Assembly: GCF_024609215.1 (NCBI RefSeq)
Contig: NZ_JANIPD030000012.1
Coordinates: forward strand, 1-64,000
Source of the DNA: Curtanaerobium respiraculi
GTDB lineage: Bacteria; Actinomycetota; Coriobacteriia; Coriobacteriales; Eggerthellaceae
Length of the DNA: 64,000 bases
Direction of reading: 5' to 3'
Within the stretch, counting starts at the first letter, position 1, and the number at the start of each line of letters is the position of its first letter. Shown here in pieces: positions 53,200 to 62,528 of the stretch. The position numbers and the translations under genes are program-made. The notes under the pieces were generated by a model. The model was not told the origin of the DNA. It made no database searches and saw only the letters and a program-made list of their open reading frames with translations.

Positions 53200-54168
53200 C
53201 ATCCGATGCGATGGTCTCCCTGGATGGGTTCTCCTTCCGCTACGAGGGGGCGTCCGGCAATGCCGTCGCGGAGGTGGACCTCCGCGTGCGTCGTGGTGAA
53301 TGCGTGGTGCTCACCGGTCGTTCCGGCTGCGGCAAGACCACGCTGATGCGCGCGATGAACGGCCTCATCCCCCTCGTGTACCGGGGCGAATCGAAGGGAA
53401 GCGTCGCCATCGAGGGGAAGCCCCTGGGCGAATGGACGTCCGACGCACTGGTGGCGAAGGTCGGGTCGGTGTTCCAGAACCCGCGTGGCCAGTTCGTCAA
53501 CGACGAGGTCGCCGCGGAACTCGCCTTCGGCTGCGAGAATCAGGGCCTGCCGCGTGACGCAATCGCCGCTCGCGTGCGAGAGAGCGCTTCCGACCTGGGA
53601 ATATCCCACTTGCTCGGTTGCGGTGTCGACGAGCTTTCCGGCGGGCAATGCCAGATGGTCATATTGGCGTCGGTGCATGCGACGCATCCCGACGTCTACG
53701 TCCTCGGCGAGCTCGCGGAGGCGCTCGCGCGCGGAATATCCGAAACCGCCGGCGCCCTGTCGGCGGTTGATGCGATGATGCGGGATTTGGACCTCTTCGA
53801 TTTGGCCGAGCGGCATCCCCTTTCGCTTTCAGGCGGCCAGCGCCAGCGTGTCTCCATCGCGGCGGGCATGCTGTACGGCGCCCGCGCCATGGTCATGGAC
53901 GAGCCCACCAGCGGACTTGACTATCAATCAGAGCATGGCGGGCATCGTCCGCCAGATCGGGCGTTTGAAAGAGCGGGGCATGGGCATCTGCGTGATCACG
54001 CACGACTACGAATTCCTCTGCGCCGCCTGCGACGAGGTGGTGTACGTCGATGCGGGTCGGGCGAGCCCTTCGATCCCCCTTGCCGGAACGACTCTCGATC
54101 AGGTGAAGAGCCTGCTCGGCTTCATGAATGTAACGGAAACGCTTCCCGAGGAAAGGAATGCAATATGA
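53196..54168 (+). pseudogene. ECF double ATPase of cassette 2, centre deleted and frameshifted
   Basis: The first domain has GRSGCGKTT and LSGGQCQMV but breaks off at DVYVL, where the Walker B DEP should come; the sequence jumps straight to GELAEALARG and LSLSGGQRQRV of the second domain. Compared with the 504-residue paralogue about 190 residues are gone, including Walker B of domain 1 and Walker A of domain 2. The junction falls on the similar strings VLDE/VLGE. After MDEPTSGLDYQ one extra base (about 53925-53930) shifts the frame; the true end (GICVITHDYEFLCAACDEVV to LPEERNAI) is in the next frame. The unshifted reading continues in frame into the S component. No functional ATPase can result. 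Confidence 0.88.
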
Positions 54169-54797
54169 ACTCGCAAGCAAGGACGATCGGTTCCCAAGTC
54201 GCCGACACGGGTCGGCTCAATGCCAAGGATTTCGTATTCTGCGCGGTGTTCGGCGTGCTGCTGTTCCTGGTGACCATGGTGGTTGCCGGAATCGCCGGCA
54301 TTGATTATCGAACCGCATGGTTCTCCCACGCCATCTCGTCTTTGGTGACGGGGATGATCTGGATGTTCTTGGTGCAACGCGTCCCCAAACGGGGCGCCAT
54401 GATCGTTGCGGGCGTTGTGGCGGCCGTGGTCGGGTTCCTGATGGGGATGTTCTGGTCGGGTCCTGCGGCGATAGTGGTTGGCGCCATCATCGCCGACCTT
54501 ATCCTCGGCAATCCGCGCACGCGCGCAAAGGGCAGGGTTTTGGCATCGTTTCCCGTGTTCATGACGCTGTTCTGGTTGGGGCACATCTCCCTTGTGTACA
54601 TCATCGGCGGCGATGCCTATGCTGCGCAGTGCATGCAGATGGGTCTTTCGGCCGACTACGCCCATAACCTTGTCTCTTTCATGTACGGCCCGTGGATGGT
54701 GCTCGCAGGTGTCGCAACCGTCATCTGCTCCACGCTGGGCGGATGGATCGGCATGCGCGTGCTCGCGAAGCATTTCAAGCACATGGGCTTGAACTAG
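54165..54797 (+). CDS. MptD-family ECF transporter S component, cassette 2
   Basis: 210 residues. Six hydrophobic segments; LNAKDFVFCAVFGVLLFLVT and VQRVPKRGAMIVAGVV correspond to the cassette 1 paralogue, and both end in a short basic tail (AKHFKHMGLN against KKHFEKIGV). ATG 54165 overlaps the end of the ATPase pseudogene. The substrate is unknown. It could be served by the intact ATPase of cassette 1, since ECF ATPases can be shared. Confidence 0.8.
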   Translation: MNSQARTIGSQVADTGRLNAKDFVFCAVFGVLLFLVTMVVAGIAGIDYRTAWFSHAISSLVTGMIWMFLVQRVPKRGAMIVAGVVAAVVGFLMGMFWSGPAAIVVGAIIADLILGNPRTRAKGRVLASFPVFMTLFWLGHISLVYIIGGDAYAAQCMQMGLSADYAHNLVSFMYGPWMVLAGVATVICSTLGGWIGMRVLAKHFKHMGLN

Positions 54798-54805
54798 GGG
54801 GTCGC

Positions 54806-56623
54806 ATGAGTCAAGGGAAGAAGAAGCAGAATTCGCTCGGCCGATTGTTGAAGGTCGGAGGCAGCCGGGCGGCTCTTTCATATGTGGGGTGCGTGCTTTC
54901 GGCGGTTAATGCCGTGCTTGCCATCATGCCGCTGGTGTGCATATGGTTCGTGATGCGCGATCTGGTGGCGGTGTACCCTCACTTCGAACAAGCGACCCAG
55001 GCGGGGTTTTGGGCGATGCTGGCGGTGATCTTCGCCGTTGCGGGGGTGGTCGTGTATTTCGCCGCCCTCATGTGCACGCATCTGTCCGCCTTCCGCGTAG
55101 CCGCCAACATGCGGAAGGCGATGCTGCGCCACCTCTCCCGTGTTCCGCTGGGTTACTTCTTAGTCCATTCCACGGGCGAGTTGCGGCGCACCATCGATCA
55201 ATGCTCGGCGGACACCGAGAATATGATGGCGCATAAGCTGCCCGACTTCGTCGGGTCGTTGGTGACGCCGATCGCGTTCTTGGCGGTCGTGTTCATATTC
55301 GATTGGGTCATGGGTTTGGTTTGCCTCATCCCTCTAGCGGTGTCCTTCTTCGCCCTGTGGTGGATGATGGGGCGCAATAGCTCCGAGGGCGGGCGCCGCT
55401 TCATGGAGCTCTATCAGGAAGCGCTTCTGCGCATGAGCGCGGCGGCCACCGAATATGTGCGCGGCATCCCGGTCGTGAAGGTGTTCCAGCAAAGCGTGCA
55501 TTCCATGAAGGCGTTCAGCGAGGCGATCTCCGCCTTCCGCGATCGTGCCTACCAGTATGCGCTCTCCTGTCGAACCCCCCAGGTCATCCAACTGGTGGCG
55601 ATCAACGCGACCTTCGCCGTCCTGGTCCCGGCAGGCATCGCCATCGCCGCCACGACGGGGGATTTTGCGGGGTTTCTCACCGACTTCTTGTTCTATGTGC
55701 TGTTCTCGGCCATAACCACCAGCATGATGTCGAAGGTCATGTACGCTTCGGAAGCCGTGATGATCGCCGACGAGGCGGTTCGGTGCATGGACACCGTGCT
55801 TTCCGTTCCCGTCGTCGATGAGGTCGATCCCGCCGAAGCGTTGCATCCGCGCGGTGCCGATGTGGAACTCAAGAACGCTGTGTTCGCGTATCCCGGAATG
55901 GATCGTGCCGTGGTGGACAACGTGTGCCTTTCCATACCGGAAGGGTCCACCGTTGCGCTGGTGGGGCCGTCGGGCGGTGGAAAATCAACCATCGCCAGTC
56001 TGATCCCGCGGTTCTGGGATGTGGATGCGGGATGCGTGCTCGTGGGCGGGTGCGATGTGCGCAAGATGACGCAGTCGGAGTTGATGGATCACGTGGCATT
56101 CGTGTTCCAAGACGATCATCTGTTCAAGCAGAGCCTTGCGGACAATATCCGCGCGGGACGCCCCGAGGCGTCCGACGGGGAAGTATTCCAAGCTGCCCGC
56201 GCCGCGCAGTGCGACGACATCATCGCCAAATTCCCCCACGGTCTGGATACGGTCGTGGGCGCTCACGGCGTGTATCTTTCGGGCGGGGAATGCCAGCGCA
56301 TCGCATTGGCGCGGGCCATATTGAAGAATGCCCCCATCGTGGTGCTCGACGAGGCCACGGCGTTCGCCGACCCTGAGAACGAGGCGCTCATACAGCGCGC
56401 GCTGGGCAAGCTGTGCCAAGGCAAGACCGTGCTGCTCATCGCGCACCGGCTGTCCACGATCACCGGCGTCGACCGCATCTTCGTGGTGGACCGGGGCAGC
56501 ATAGTCGAATCAGGATCGCATGACCGGCTGGTCGAGTCCGGTGGATTGTACGCGCAGATGTGGGCCGATTACCAAAGGAGCGCCACCTGGAAGATCGAAA
56601 GGGGCGATAACGATGCTGCGTGA
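54806..56623 (+). CDS. YbtP/YbtQ-like ABC half-transporter A, cassette 2
   Basis: 605 residues from ATG 54806, eight bases after the S component. Six membrane helices, then GPSGGGKST, LSGGECQRI and IVVLDEATAFADPENEALIQ. VPLGYFLVHSTGELRRTIDQ and TENMMAHKLPDFVGSLVTPI are the equivalents of the motifs in the cassette 1 A-type half. It overlaps the next gene by 11 bases. All ATPase motifs are present. Confidence 0.85.
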   Translation: MSQGKKKQNSLGRLLKVGGSRAALSYVGCVLSAVNAVLAIMPLVCIWFVMRDLVAVYPHFEQATQAGFWAMLAVIFAVAGVVVYFAALMCTHLSAFRVAANMRKAMLRHLSRVPLGYFLVHSTGELRRTIDQCSADTENMMAHKLPDFVGSLVTPIAFLAVVFIFDWVMGLVCLIPLAVSFFALWWMMGRNSSEGGRRFMELYQEALLRMSAAATEYVRGIPVVKVFQQSVHSMKAFSEAISAFRDRAYQYALSCRTPQVIQLVAINATFAVLVPAGIAIAATTGDFAGFLTDFLFYVLFSAITTSMMSKVMYASEAVMIADEAVRCMDTVLSVPVVDEVDPAEALHPRGADVELKNAVFAYPGMDRAVVDNVCLSIPEGSTVALVGPSGGGKSTIASLIPRFWDVDAGCVLVGGCDVRKMTQSELMDHVAFVFQDDHLFKQSLADNIRAGRPEASDGEVFQAARAAQCDDIIAKFPHGLDTVVGAHGVYLSGGECQRIALARAILKNAPIVVLDEATAFADPENEALIQRALGKLCQGKTVLLIAHRLSTITGVDRIFVVDRGSIVESGSHDRLVESGGLYAQMWADYQRSATWKIERGDNDAA

Positions 56624-58349
56624 TCGTTTCGTGCTGACCGAGCAAGGATACAAGGATTTCAAGAAGGGCGTCTTCTCCTGCACCCTCGCGAACCTCATGC
56701 TCATGCTCCCCATCGTGGTCCTGTACATGGTCGCAAAGGATTTCATCGACCATCTGGCGAACCCCGCCGCCCCCTTGCCTGCGCTGCTGCCATATGTGAT
56801 CGGCATCGTCGTGGTTCTTGCCGTGATGTTCGTCACACAGTACTGGGAATACAATGCCACGTACTGCGTGGTGTACGATGAAAGCGCCCGACGCCGCACC
56901 GCCCTTGCCGAACGGCTGCGCATGCTGCCGCTTTCCTTCTTCGGGAATCGCGACCTCGCCGACCTTACGATGGTGATCATGAAGGATACCGCCGACCAGG
57001 AGCGCATGTTCTCGCATGTGATGCCGCAGCTGTTCGGAATGGGGCTCTCGAGTCTCGTGTTCGCCGTGATGATGCTCGCCTTCGACTGGCGCTACGGCGT
57101 TGCGGCCCTCTGGCCCATCCCTATCGCCGTCGCCGTCCTGCTTCTCTGCGGGAAAATGCAGCAGCGCGCGTCATCGGGGAAGAATGCCGAGAGCCTTGGC
57201 CTCAACGACGGAATACAGGAGTTTCTGGACTGCCACCGCGAGATTCGCTCGCTCAATCTGGTGGGCTCCCGCATAGAATCGCTTGATGGGCGAATCGGCG
57301 CGTTCGAGAAGGCGAAAATCAAGGCAGAGCTTGTCGCCGGTGTGCCCGTATCGCTCTGTCAGGCGTTTCTGCGCCTTGGCGTGGCAAGCACCATCGTGGT
57401 GGGCACGGCGCTTCTGATATCGGGGACGTCCGATCTGGTCACGTTCTTCTGCTTCATGCTGGTTGTCACGCGGTTCTACGATCCCATCAACACGATCCTG
57501 CAGACCATCGCCGAGCTGATCGATATGCTGCTTTCGCTCGACAGGATGCGCGCCGTCGAATCTGAGCCCCTGCAAACGGGCGCGAAGGAGTTCTCGCCCC
57601 AAGGGCACGACCTGGTGTTCGAGAACGTGGGCTTCTCGTACAAGACGGGCGAGCGGGTTCTGGACGGCGTGAGCTTCACGGCGAAGGAGGGCGAGGTCAC
57701 CGCGCTCGTGGGAGCGTCGGGGTCCGGCAAGAGCACGGTCGTGAAGCTGGCTTCGCGCTTTTGGGATGCTGACGAGGGCATCGTGAAGGTGGGCGGGGTG
57801 GATGTTTCCACCGTCGACCCCGAAACGCTGTTCACCGACTATTCCGAGGTGTTCCAAGACGTGGTGCTGTTCGACAACACGGTCATGGAGAATATCAGGA
57901 TCGGCAACATGGACGCGAGCGATGACGAGGTGCTTGTCGCTGCGAATGCCGCCAACTGCGACGAGTTCGTGGACGAGCTTCCCGACGGGTACGACACGAT
58001 GGTGGGCGAGAACGGCAGCCGCCTCTCCGGCGGCGAGCGCCAGCGCATCTCGATCGCCCGGGCGATCCTCAAAGACGCGCCGATCGTGCTTCTGGACGAG
58101 GCGACCGCCTCGCTCGACGTGGAGAACGAAAGCCGGGTGCAGCGCGCGCTTTCGCGCCTGCTGGCGGGCAAGACCGTCCTGGTCATCGCGCATCGCATGC
58201 GCACGGTGGACAATGCCGACAAGATCGTCGTGCTCGATTGTGGACGCGTGGTGGAGCAGGGTGCCCCTGCCGACTTGCGTGCTATCGAGGGCGGTGCCTA
58301 CCGCCGCATGCTCGAGTTGCAGCGTCAAAGCTCTGCGTGGGCGGTGTAG
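56613..58349 (+). CDS. YbtP/YbtQ-like ABC half-transporter B, cassette 2
   Basis: 578 residues from ATG 56613 with AAAGGGG ahead. Six membrane helices including LPLSFFGNRDLADLTMVIMK, the B-type motif, then GASGSGKST, LSGGERQRI and IVLLDEATAS. It pairs with the preceding half-transporter. It is the last gene of cassette 2; the next 313 bases (58350-58662) hold no gene but have TATAAT at 58620-58625 that may serve the following membrane protein. Confidence 0.85.
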   Translation: MLRDRFVLTEQGYKDFKKGVFSCTLANLMLMLPIVVLYMVAKDFIDHLANPAAPLPALLPYVIGIVVVLAVMFVTQYWEYNATYCVVYDESARRRTALAERLRMLPLSFFGNRDLADLTMVIMKDTADQERMFSHVMPQLFGMGLSSLVFAVMMLAFDWRYGVAALWPIPIAVAVLLLCGKMQQRASSGKNAESLGLNDGIQEFLDCHREIRSLNLVGSRIESLDGRIGAFEKAKIKAELVAGVPVSLCQAFLRLGVASTIVVGTALLISGTSDLVTFFCFMLVVTRFYDPINTILQTIAELIDMLLSLDRMRAVESEPLQTGAKEFSPQGHDLVFENVGFSYKTGERVLDGVSFTAKEGEVTALVGASGSGKSTVVKLASRFWDADEGIVKVGGVDVSTVDPETLFTDYSEVFQDVVLFDNTVMENIRIGNMDASDDEVLVAANAANCDEFVDELPDGYDTMVGENGSRLSGGERQRISIARAILKDAPIVLLDEATASLDVENESRVQRALSRLLAGKTVLVIAHRMRTVDNADKIVVLDCGRVVEQGAPADLRAIEGGAYRRMLELQRQSSAWAV

Positions 58350-58662
58350 CTGGGAGTATGCCGCGGAGCGCGACGCCCCGCCATCCCCGCGAAGGATGAC
58401 GGGCCGGCCTGCAGCTTCTTACCGCGCAGAGATGCAGTTCCAGGGCGTTTCCATCCGATGCCGCCGATAATTTCGAGTCTGAGATTCGGATCCGCAACGC
58501 CTGCGTGATGGTGGGCTTTCGGCCTGCTGCGGGTATTCCGCGAAGCATGTAAATGCAACCACATATCGGGATGCGGGTTGTTTTGGTGACGCTGTTCCAC
58601 CGTTCAACGATTCGTTCGATATAATCCAAAACATGGCTGCTTTCCGATGAAGGCGGATGCGT

Positions 58663-59694
58663 ATGGATCCAATCCAGCCGAAGGCGTTGTAAGACAAGCG
58701 CGGGGCGGCCGCGCTATTCCTTGGTGTTATCGCATGCCTGTACGCGGTCGATTTCGTCTGCGTAGCGCAGGCCCCCCTGTCGGGCAACGCTGTTGCCGTC
58801 ACGAACATCGCGCTTCCGTTCGATTTGATGATGTTCATCCCGCTCGTCTTCTACCTCCTCGTTGTCAGGCGCGGAAAGGTGACGGCGCTCGCCGTGCTGC
58901 CGGTTATCGCTCTCGGCACCTACGTCTCGTTGCTCGCGGCGGATCCGCGAAGCTTTTCTCTTGCACACGTGCTGTTGCCGGTCGTCCCGCTTGTAGAGGC
59001 GATTGTGGGCGTTCTCGAAGTGCGGAAGGCCGTCGCTGCATACAGGAGGGCCAAGCAGGAATCAATTCTGCCCCTTGCCTGGTTCGAGGCCGCATTCGCG
59101 TCGCTTATCTCCCGAAAGCGCGTCGCTCACCTTCCTGCGCTCGAATGCAGCATCTGGTGGTATCTCCTGCGGTCGTGGGGAAAACCGGCGATCGTCCCGA
59201 ACGGGGCGCGGGCGTTCCCCTATCACAGAAAATCGGGGTATATCGCGTTCGTGGTCGCTCTGCTCGTCCTTGGATGCATCGAGACGGCAGTGATGCATCT
59301 TCTGCTGACCCGTATGAACGTGACGCTCGCCATCGTGGTGACGGCCCTCACCGTCTACATGCTGTTGTGGATCGCGGGCAGCGCACGGGCGGCAGTTATG
59401 AACCCGCTGATCGTCGGGTCCGAGCATGTTGTCCTCCAATGGGGCGCCCATATGAGCGAGCGCGTGCCCTTTGATGCGATCGCCCGGATTGGGGGCGAGC
59501 CCGTAGATGTGCCGAAGGGGAAGCGACTCGATCTGACTCCGATGGGCGCCGAGCCCCTCTGGATCGAGTTCGCGCGTCCCATCGTCATGCATACGTTCTT
59601 CGGTGGTGAAAGGGAAATCCTCGCCGCTGCGGTCGCACCCGACGAGCGTCGCGCATTCGTGGAAGCCGTTTCCGCCCGGCTTGGCGTCGGATGA
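58663..59694 (+). pseudogene. Membrane protein of unknown function with an early nonsense codon
   Basis: From ATG 58663 the frame reads MDPIQPKAL, then TAA (58690-58692), and continues in the same frame with AALFLGVIACLYAVDFVCVA and the body of the protein. Translation could restart only at TTG/ATG 58822-58825, losing the first membrane helix, so I treat it as damaged. The body has five or six more hydrophobic segments, a basic loop (FPYHRKSGYIAFVVALLVL) and a C-terminal cytoplasmic domain with PHxxxx-like beta strands (GSEHVVLQWGAHMSERVPFD, RIGGEPVDVPKGKRL). The family is unknown to me. Confidence 0.55.
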
Positions 59695-59750
59695 TGCACG
59701 GGCGCCCGTTCGCGCGTGTGCGGCTTGCGAAAAGGTCGACAACCGGGAAG

Positions 59751-62072
59751 CTAGAAACCAGCGAACCTCTCCTGGCGCTGCTGCACCAGCTCGTCGGCAT
59801 CGCGGTCGGACAGCTCCGCGAGCGCCGAGCGCAGATACGCCTCTACCTCCTTGATAGCTGCATCGGGGTTTTTGTCCGCCGATTCCACGCCCTCGGAAAG
59901 CATCTCGTCGGCGATGCCCATCCGCACGATGTCTTCTGCGCTCATTTTCATGGCGGCAGCCGCTTCCGGTGCGCGCGAGCGGTCTTTCCATAGGATCGAA
60001 GCGAATCCCTCGGGCGAGAGCACCGAATACACCGCGTTCTCCTGGATGGCGACGCTGTTGCTCAATGCCAGCGCCAGCGCGCCGCCCGAACCGCCTTCGC
60101 CGATGATCACGCTGATGACGGGCACCTCGAGCCCCGCCATGCACAGCAAGCTCTCCGCGATGGCATTGCCCTGCCCGCGTTCCTCGGCCTCCGCGCCGCA
60201 GAACGCGCCTTGCGTATCCACGAAGCAGACGACGGGCCGTCCGAACTTCTCCGCCTGCTTCATCAGGCGGATTCCCTTGCGGTATCCTTCAGGCTGAGGG
60301 CAGCCGAAATTCCGACGCACGCGCTCTTTCAGCGTCTCGCCCTTCTCCTCGGCTATCACGGTGATTGCCTGGCAGCCCAGCCAGCCGATACCCGCCACGA
60401 TAGCGCCATCGTCTCCGAATTGACGGTCTCCGTGGAGTTCGATGAATCCGTCGAAAATCCGGCGGATGTAGGCGATCGAGGTCGGGCGATGCGTGTTGCG
60501 GGCGGTCTGGACGCTATCCCACGCGGTATTCCCCTCGACCTTCTCCGGCGCCGCGGCGCGGATCTTCCTCAGAACGGGGACCTGCTCGGCTTGGGGTGAG
60601 AGCGCGGTTTCGGGCACGCGCGGCTTGCGGCTGAACAGCCCTTTGCGGAGCACGTCGATCAGGCGCCGCCTCTCCTGTGGCGCGGGTGCGATTTCCTCGC
60701 GCCCGAATGTCACGTGATTGTAGGTGCCGTGCCCCGATTTCAGGGAGGCGCACACCCCCTCGTATGTGATGATCTCGCGTGTTTCGCCCGGCAGCATCGC
60801 CTTTTCCGCAGGCCGATGGTGCATGGCGAGCAGCTGCGCGATGGTCATGCGCAGCTGCTCGCGGGGGACCACGGCGTCGACCAAGCCATGCTCAAGGGCG
60901 AATTCGGCGGACTGGAACCCTTCGGGCAATTCCTGCCGAATCGTGTCGCGGATCACGCGCTTGCCGGCGAAGCCCAGAAGCGCGCCCGTTTCTGCCAGGA
61001 TGATATCGCCTTGCGTGGCGAACGATGCCGTCACGCCGCCCGTGGTGGGGTCGCAGATCACCGATATGTAGAGCAGTCCGGCTTTTGCGTGTCGCTCCAC
61101 CGCGCAGCTGACCTTGGCCATCTGCATGAGGGAAACCAAGCCCTCTTGCATGCGCGCACCGCCGCTGGCGCAGAACACGACGGCGGGCAGCCCCTCCTCG
61201 GTCGCATGATCGAACATACGGGCGATTTTCTCACCCACGACCGATCCCATGCTGCCCATGAGGAACGTGGACTCCATGATGGCGATGGCGCAATCGAGTC
61301 CGGCGATGCGGCCCTGGCCGCATCTTACCGCCTCGCGAAGGCCGGTCTTCCTTCTCTGCCCATCGATCTTCTCCAGGTATCCGGGGAAATCGAGCGGGTC
61401 GCGTTCGGGCAGGTCAGCATCCCATTCCTGGAAGCTGTCGATATCGAGCAGGTCGTTGATGCGCTGGTCGGAGGTGAGGCGGAAGTACGTTCCGCACGCA
61501 GGGCATCGGTACGAGCTTTTCGCCAGGGGGCTCTCGCTGAACGTAAGCCCGCAACTGCGGCAGGTCAGCCAGGCGTCATCGGGCACCGGTTCCCGGTCGG
61601 TTTCGCACAGGCGCCAGGCCAGATAGCTCTGCTCGGGTCCGGCTATTTCGTACACTAAGATTCCGCGCGCCTTCGCTTCGGCAAGGAACGAATCGACGTG
61701 CGCGAGTGGCGCGGACTCCCCGCACAGCAGGATCACCTGGGCGGCGCAAGCCTGCGCGGCTGAAAGCACCGCATGCGCGTTTCCCATGAGCTGGGGGGTG
61801 CACGTCGCCCCCAGATACACGCTTCCCGCCGCTGCGCGCGCATAGGAGGGGGACGTATGGTCCTCGGTATAGATGGCGAAGGGCTTCATCCCCGCCGCCT
61901 CCACGTCCGCGATCATGCGGCGGGCTTCCTTGCCGCGGGCGACGACCAACGCGTGCGGAATGCTCGCGGGCGCCTCTTCCGTGATGCGGTTGAGCCCGTA
62001 TACCACGACGGGCTCGTCGCCGGATTCGCGCTCTGGCTGGGAGGCGTGGAATGTGTAGTACCTATCGCTCAT
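59751..62072 (-). CDS. accDA: Fused acetyl-CoA carboxylase carboxyltransferase (AccD-AccA) with biotin-carboxylase-like N-terminus
   Basis: 773 residues. Residues 38-150 (ALVVARGKEARRMIADVEAA, KPFAIYTEDHTSPSYARAAA, GSVYLGATCTPQLMGNAHAV) look like the pre-ATP-grasp domain of biotin carboxylase, without its ATP-grasp part. The AccD beta domain follows with its zinc ribbon (C171, C174, C190, C193) and GGARMQEGLVSLMQ; the AccA alpha domain (about 510-773) has RQFGDDGAIVAGIG, KEKGE-like text and GEGGSGGALALAL. It transfers the carboxyl from carboxybiotin to acetyl-CoA to make malonyl-CoA. The start overlaps fabZ by 11 bases. It is the last gene of the fab cluster within the window. Confidence 0.9.
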   Translation of the reverse strand: MSDRYYTFHASQPERESGDEPVVVYGLNRITEEAPASIPHALVVARGKEARRMIADVEAAGMKPFAIYTEDHTSPSYARAAAGSVYLGATCTPQLMGNAHAVLSAAQACAAQVILLCGESAPLAHVDSFLAEAKARGILVYEIAGPEQSYLAWRLCETDREPVPDDAWLTCRSCGLTFSESPLAKSSYRCPACGTYFRLTSDQRINDLLDIDSFQEWDADLPERDPLDFPGYLEKIDGQRRKTGLREAVRCGQGRIAGLDCAIAIMESTFLMGSMGSVVGEKIARMFDHATEEGLPAVVFCASGGARMQEGLVSLMQMAKVSCAVERHAKAGLLYISVICDPTTGGVTASFATQGDIILAETGALLGFAGKRVIRDTIRQELPEGFQSAEFALEHGLVDAVVPREQLRMTIAQLLAMHHRPAEKAMLPGETREIITYEGVCASLKSGHGTYNHVTFGREEIAPAPQERRRLIDVLRKGLFSRKPRVPETALSPQAEQVPVLRKIRAAAPEKVEGNTAWDSVQTARNTHRPTSIAYIRRIFDGFIELHGDRQFGDDGAIVAGIGWLGCQAITVIAEEKGETLKERVRRNFGCPQPEGYRKGIRLMKQAEKFGRPVVCFVDTQGAFCGAEAEERGQGNAIAESLLCMAGLEVPVISVIIGEGGSGGALALALSNSVAIQENAVYSVLSPEGFASILWKDRSRAPEAAAAMKMSAEDIVRMGIADEMLSEGVESADKNPDAAIKEVEAYLRSALAELSDRDADELVQQRQERFAGF

Positions 62073-62520
62073 GGTTCACCGCCAAGACGTATCTCTGCAC
62101 GGCCTCGGCGCAGGTTTTTCCTCCGACGCTCGCCGCCACCTCGGCGACCACCATGCGGGAGCCGCTTTTGACGATGGTGCCCTCCAGGCGCACGGTGTCG
62201 CCGGGTTTGACCTGCTGGCGGAACTTCGCCTTATCGATGCCGGTCAAAAACCCGATGGTGCCTTCCTCGGCGCCGCGGCCGATCAGGGCGCAGATAGACG
62301 CCGCTTGGGCGAGTGCCTCCATCAGGATGACGCCGGGCAACACCGGATGGCCGGGGAAATGCCCCTTGAAGATCGCGAGATCCGGGTCGATGTCGAGTTC
62401 CGCCACGATGTGCTCTCCCGGGGTGCATTCGAGCACCCGCGTCACCCAGAGGAAGGGGGCGCGATGCGGGAGGATGGCCTCTATTTCCTGCTTTCCGCAA
62501 GGAAAGGTGATTTCGGACAT
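62062..62520 (-). CDS. fabZ: 3-hydroxyacyl-ACP dehydratase FabZ
   Basis: 152 residues from ATG 62520 (TTAGGAAG ahead). ILPHRAPFLWVTRV and FKGHFPGHPVLPGVILMEAL carry the catalytic H54 and E68, in the positions known for FabZ. It dehydrates 3-hydroxyacyl-ACP in each elongation cycle. It lies eight bases behind fabF and overlaps accDA, so these genes are co-translated. The length is normal and no lesion is seen. Confidence 0.95.
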   Translation of the reverse strand: MSEITFPCGKQEIEAILPHRAPFLWVTRVLECTPGEHIVAELDIDPDLAIFKGHFPGHPVLPGVILMEALAQAASICALIGRGAEEGTIGFLTGIDKAKFRQQVKPGDTVRLEGTIVKSGSRMVVAEVAASVGGKTCAEAVQRYVLAVNHER

Positions 62521-62528
62521 GATGCTTC

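Noticed and set aside
53196-54797. A single 533-residue protein made of ATPase and S component
   Set aside because: The open frame runs together only because of a one-base shift in the ATPase; the true ATPase end and the S-component ATG are both recognisable.
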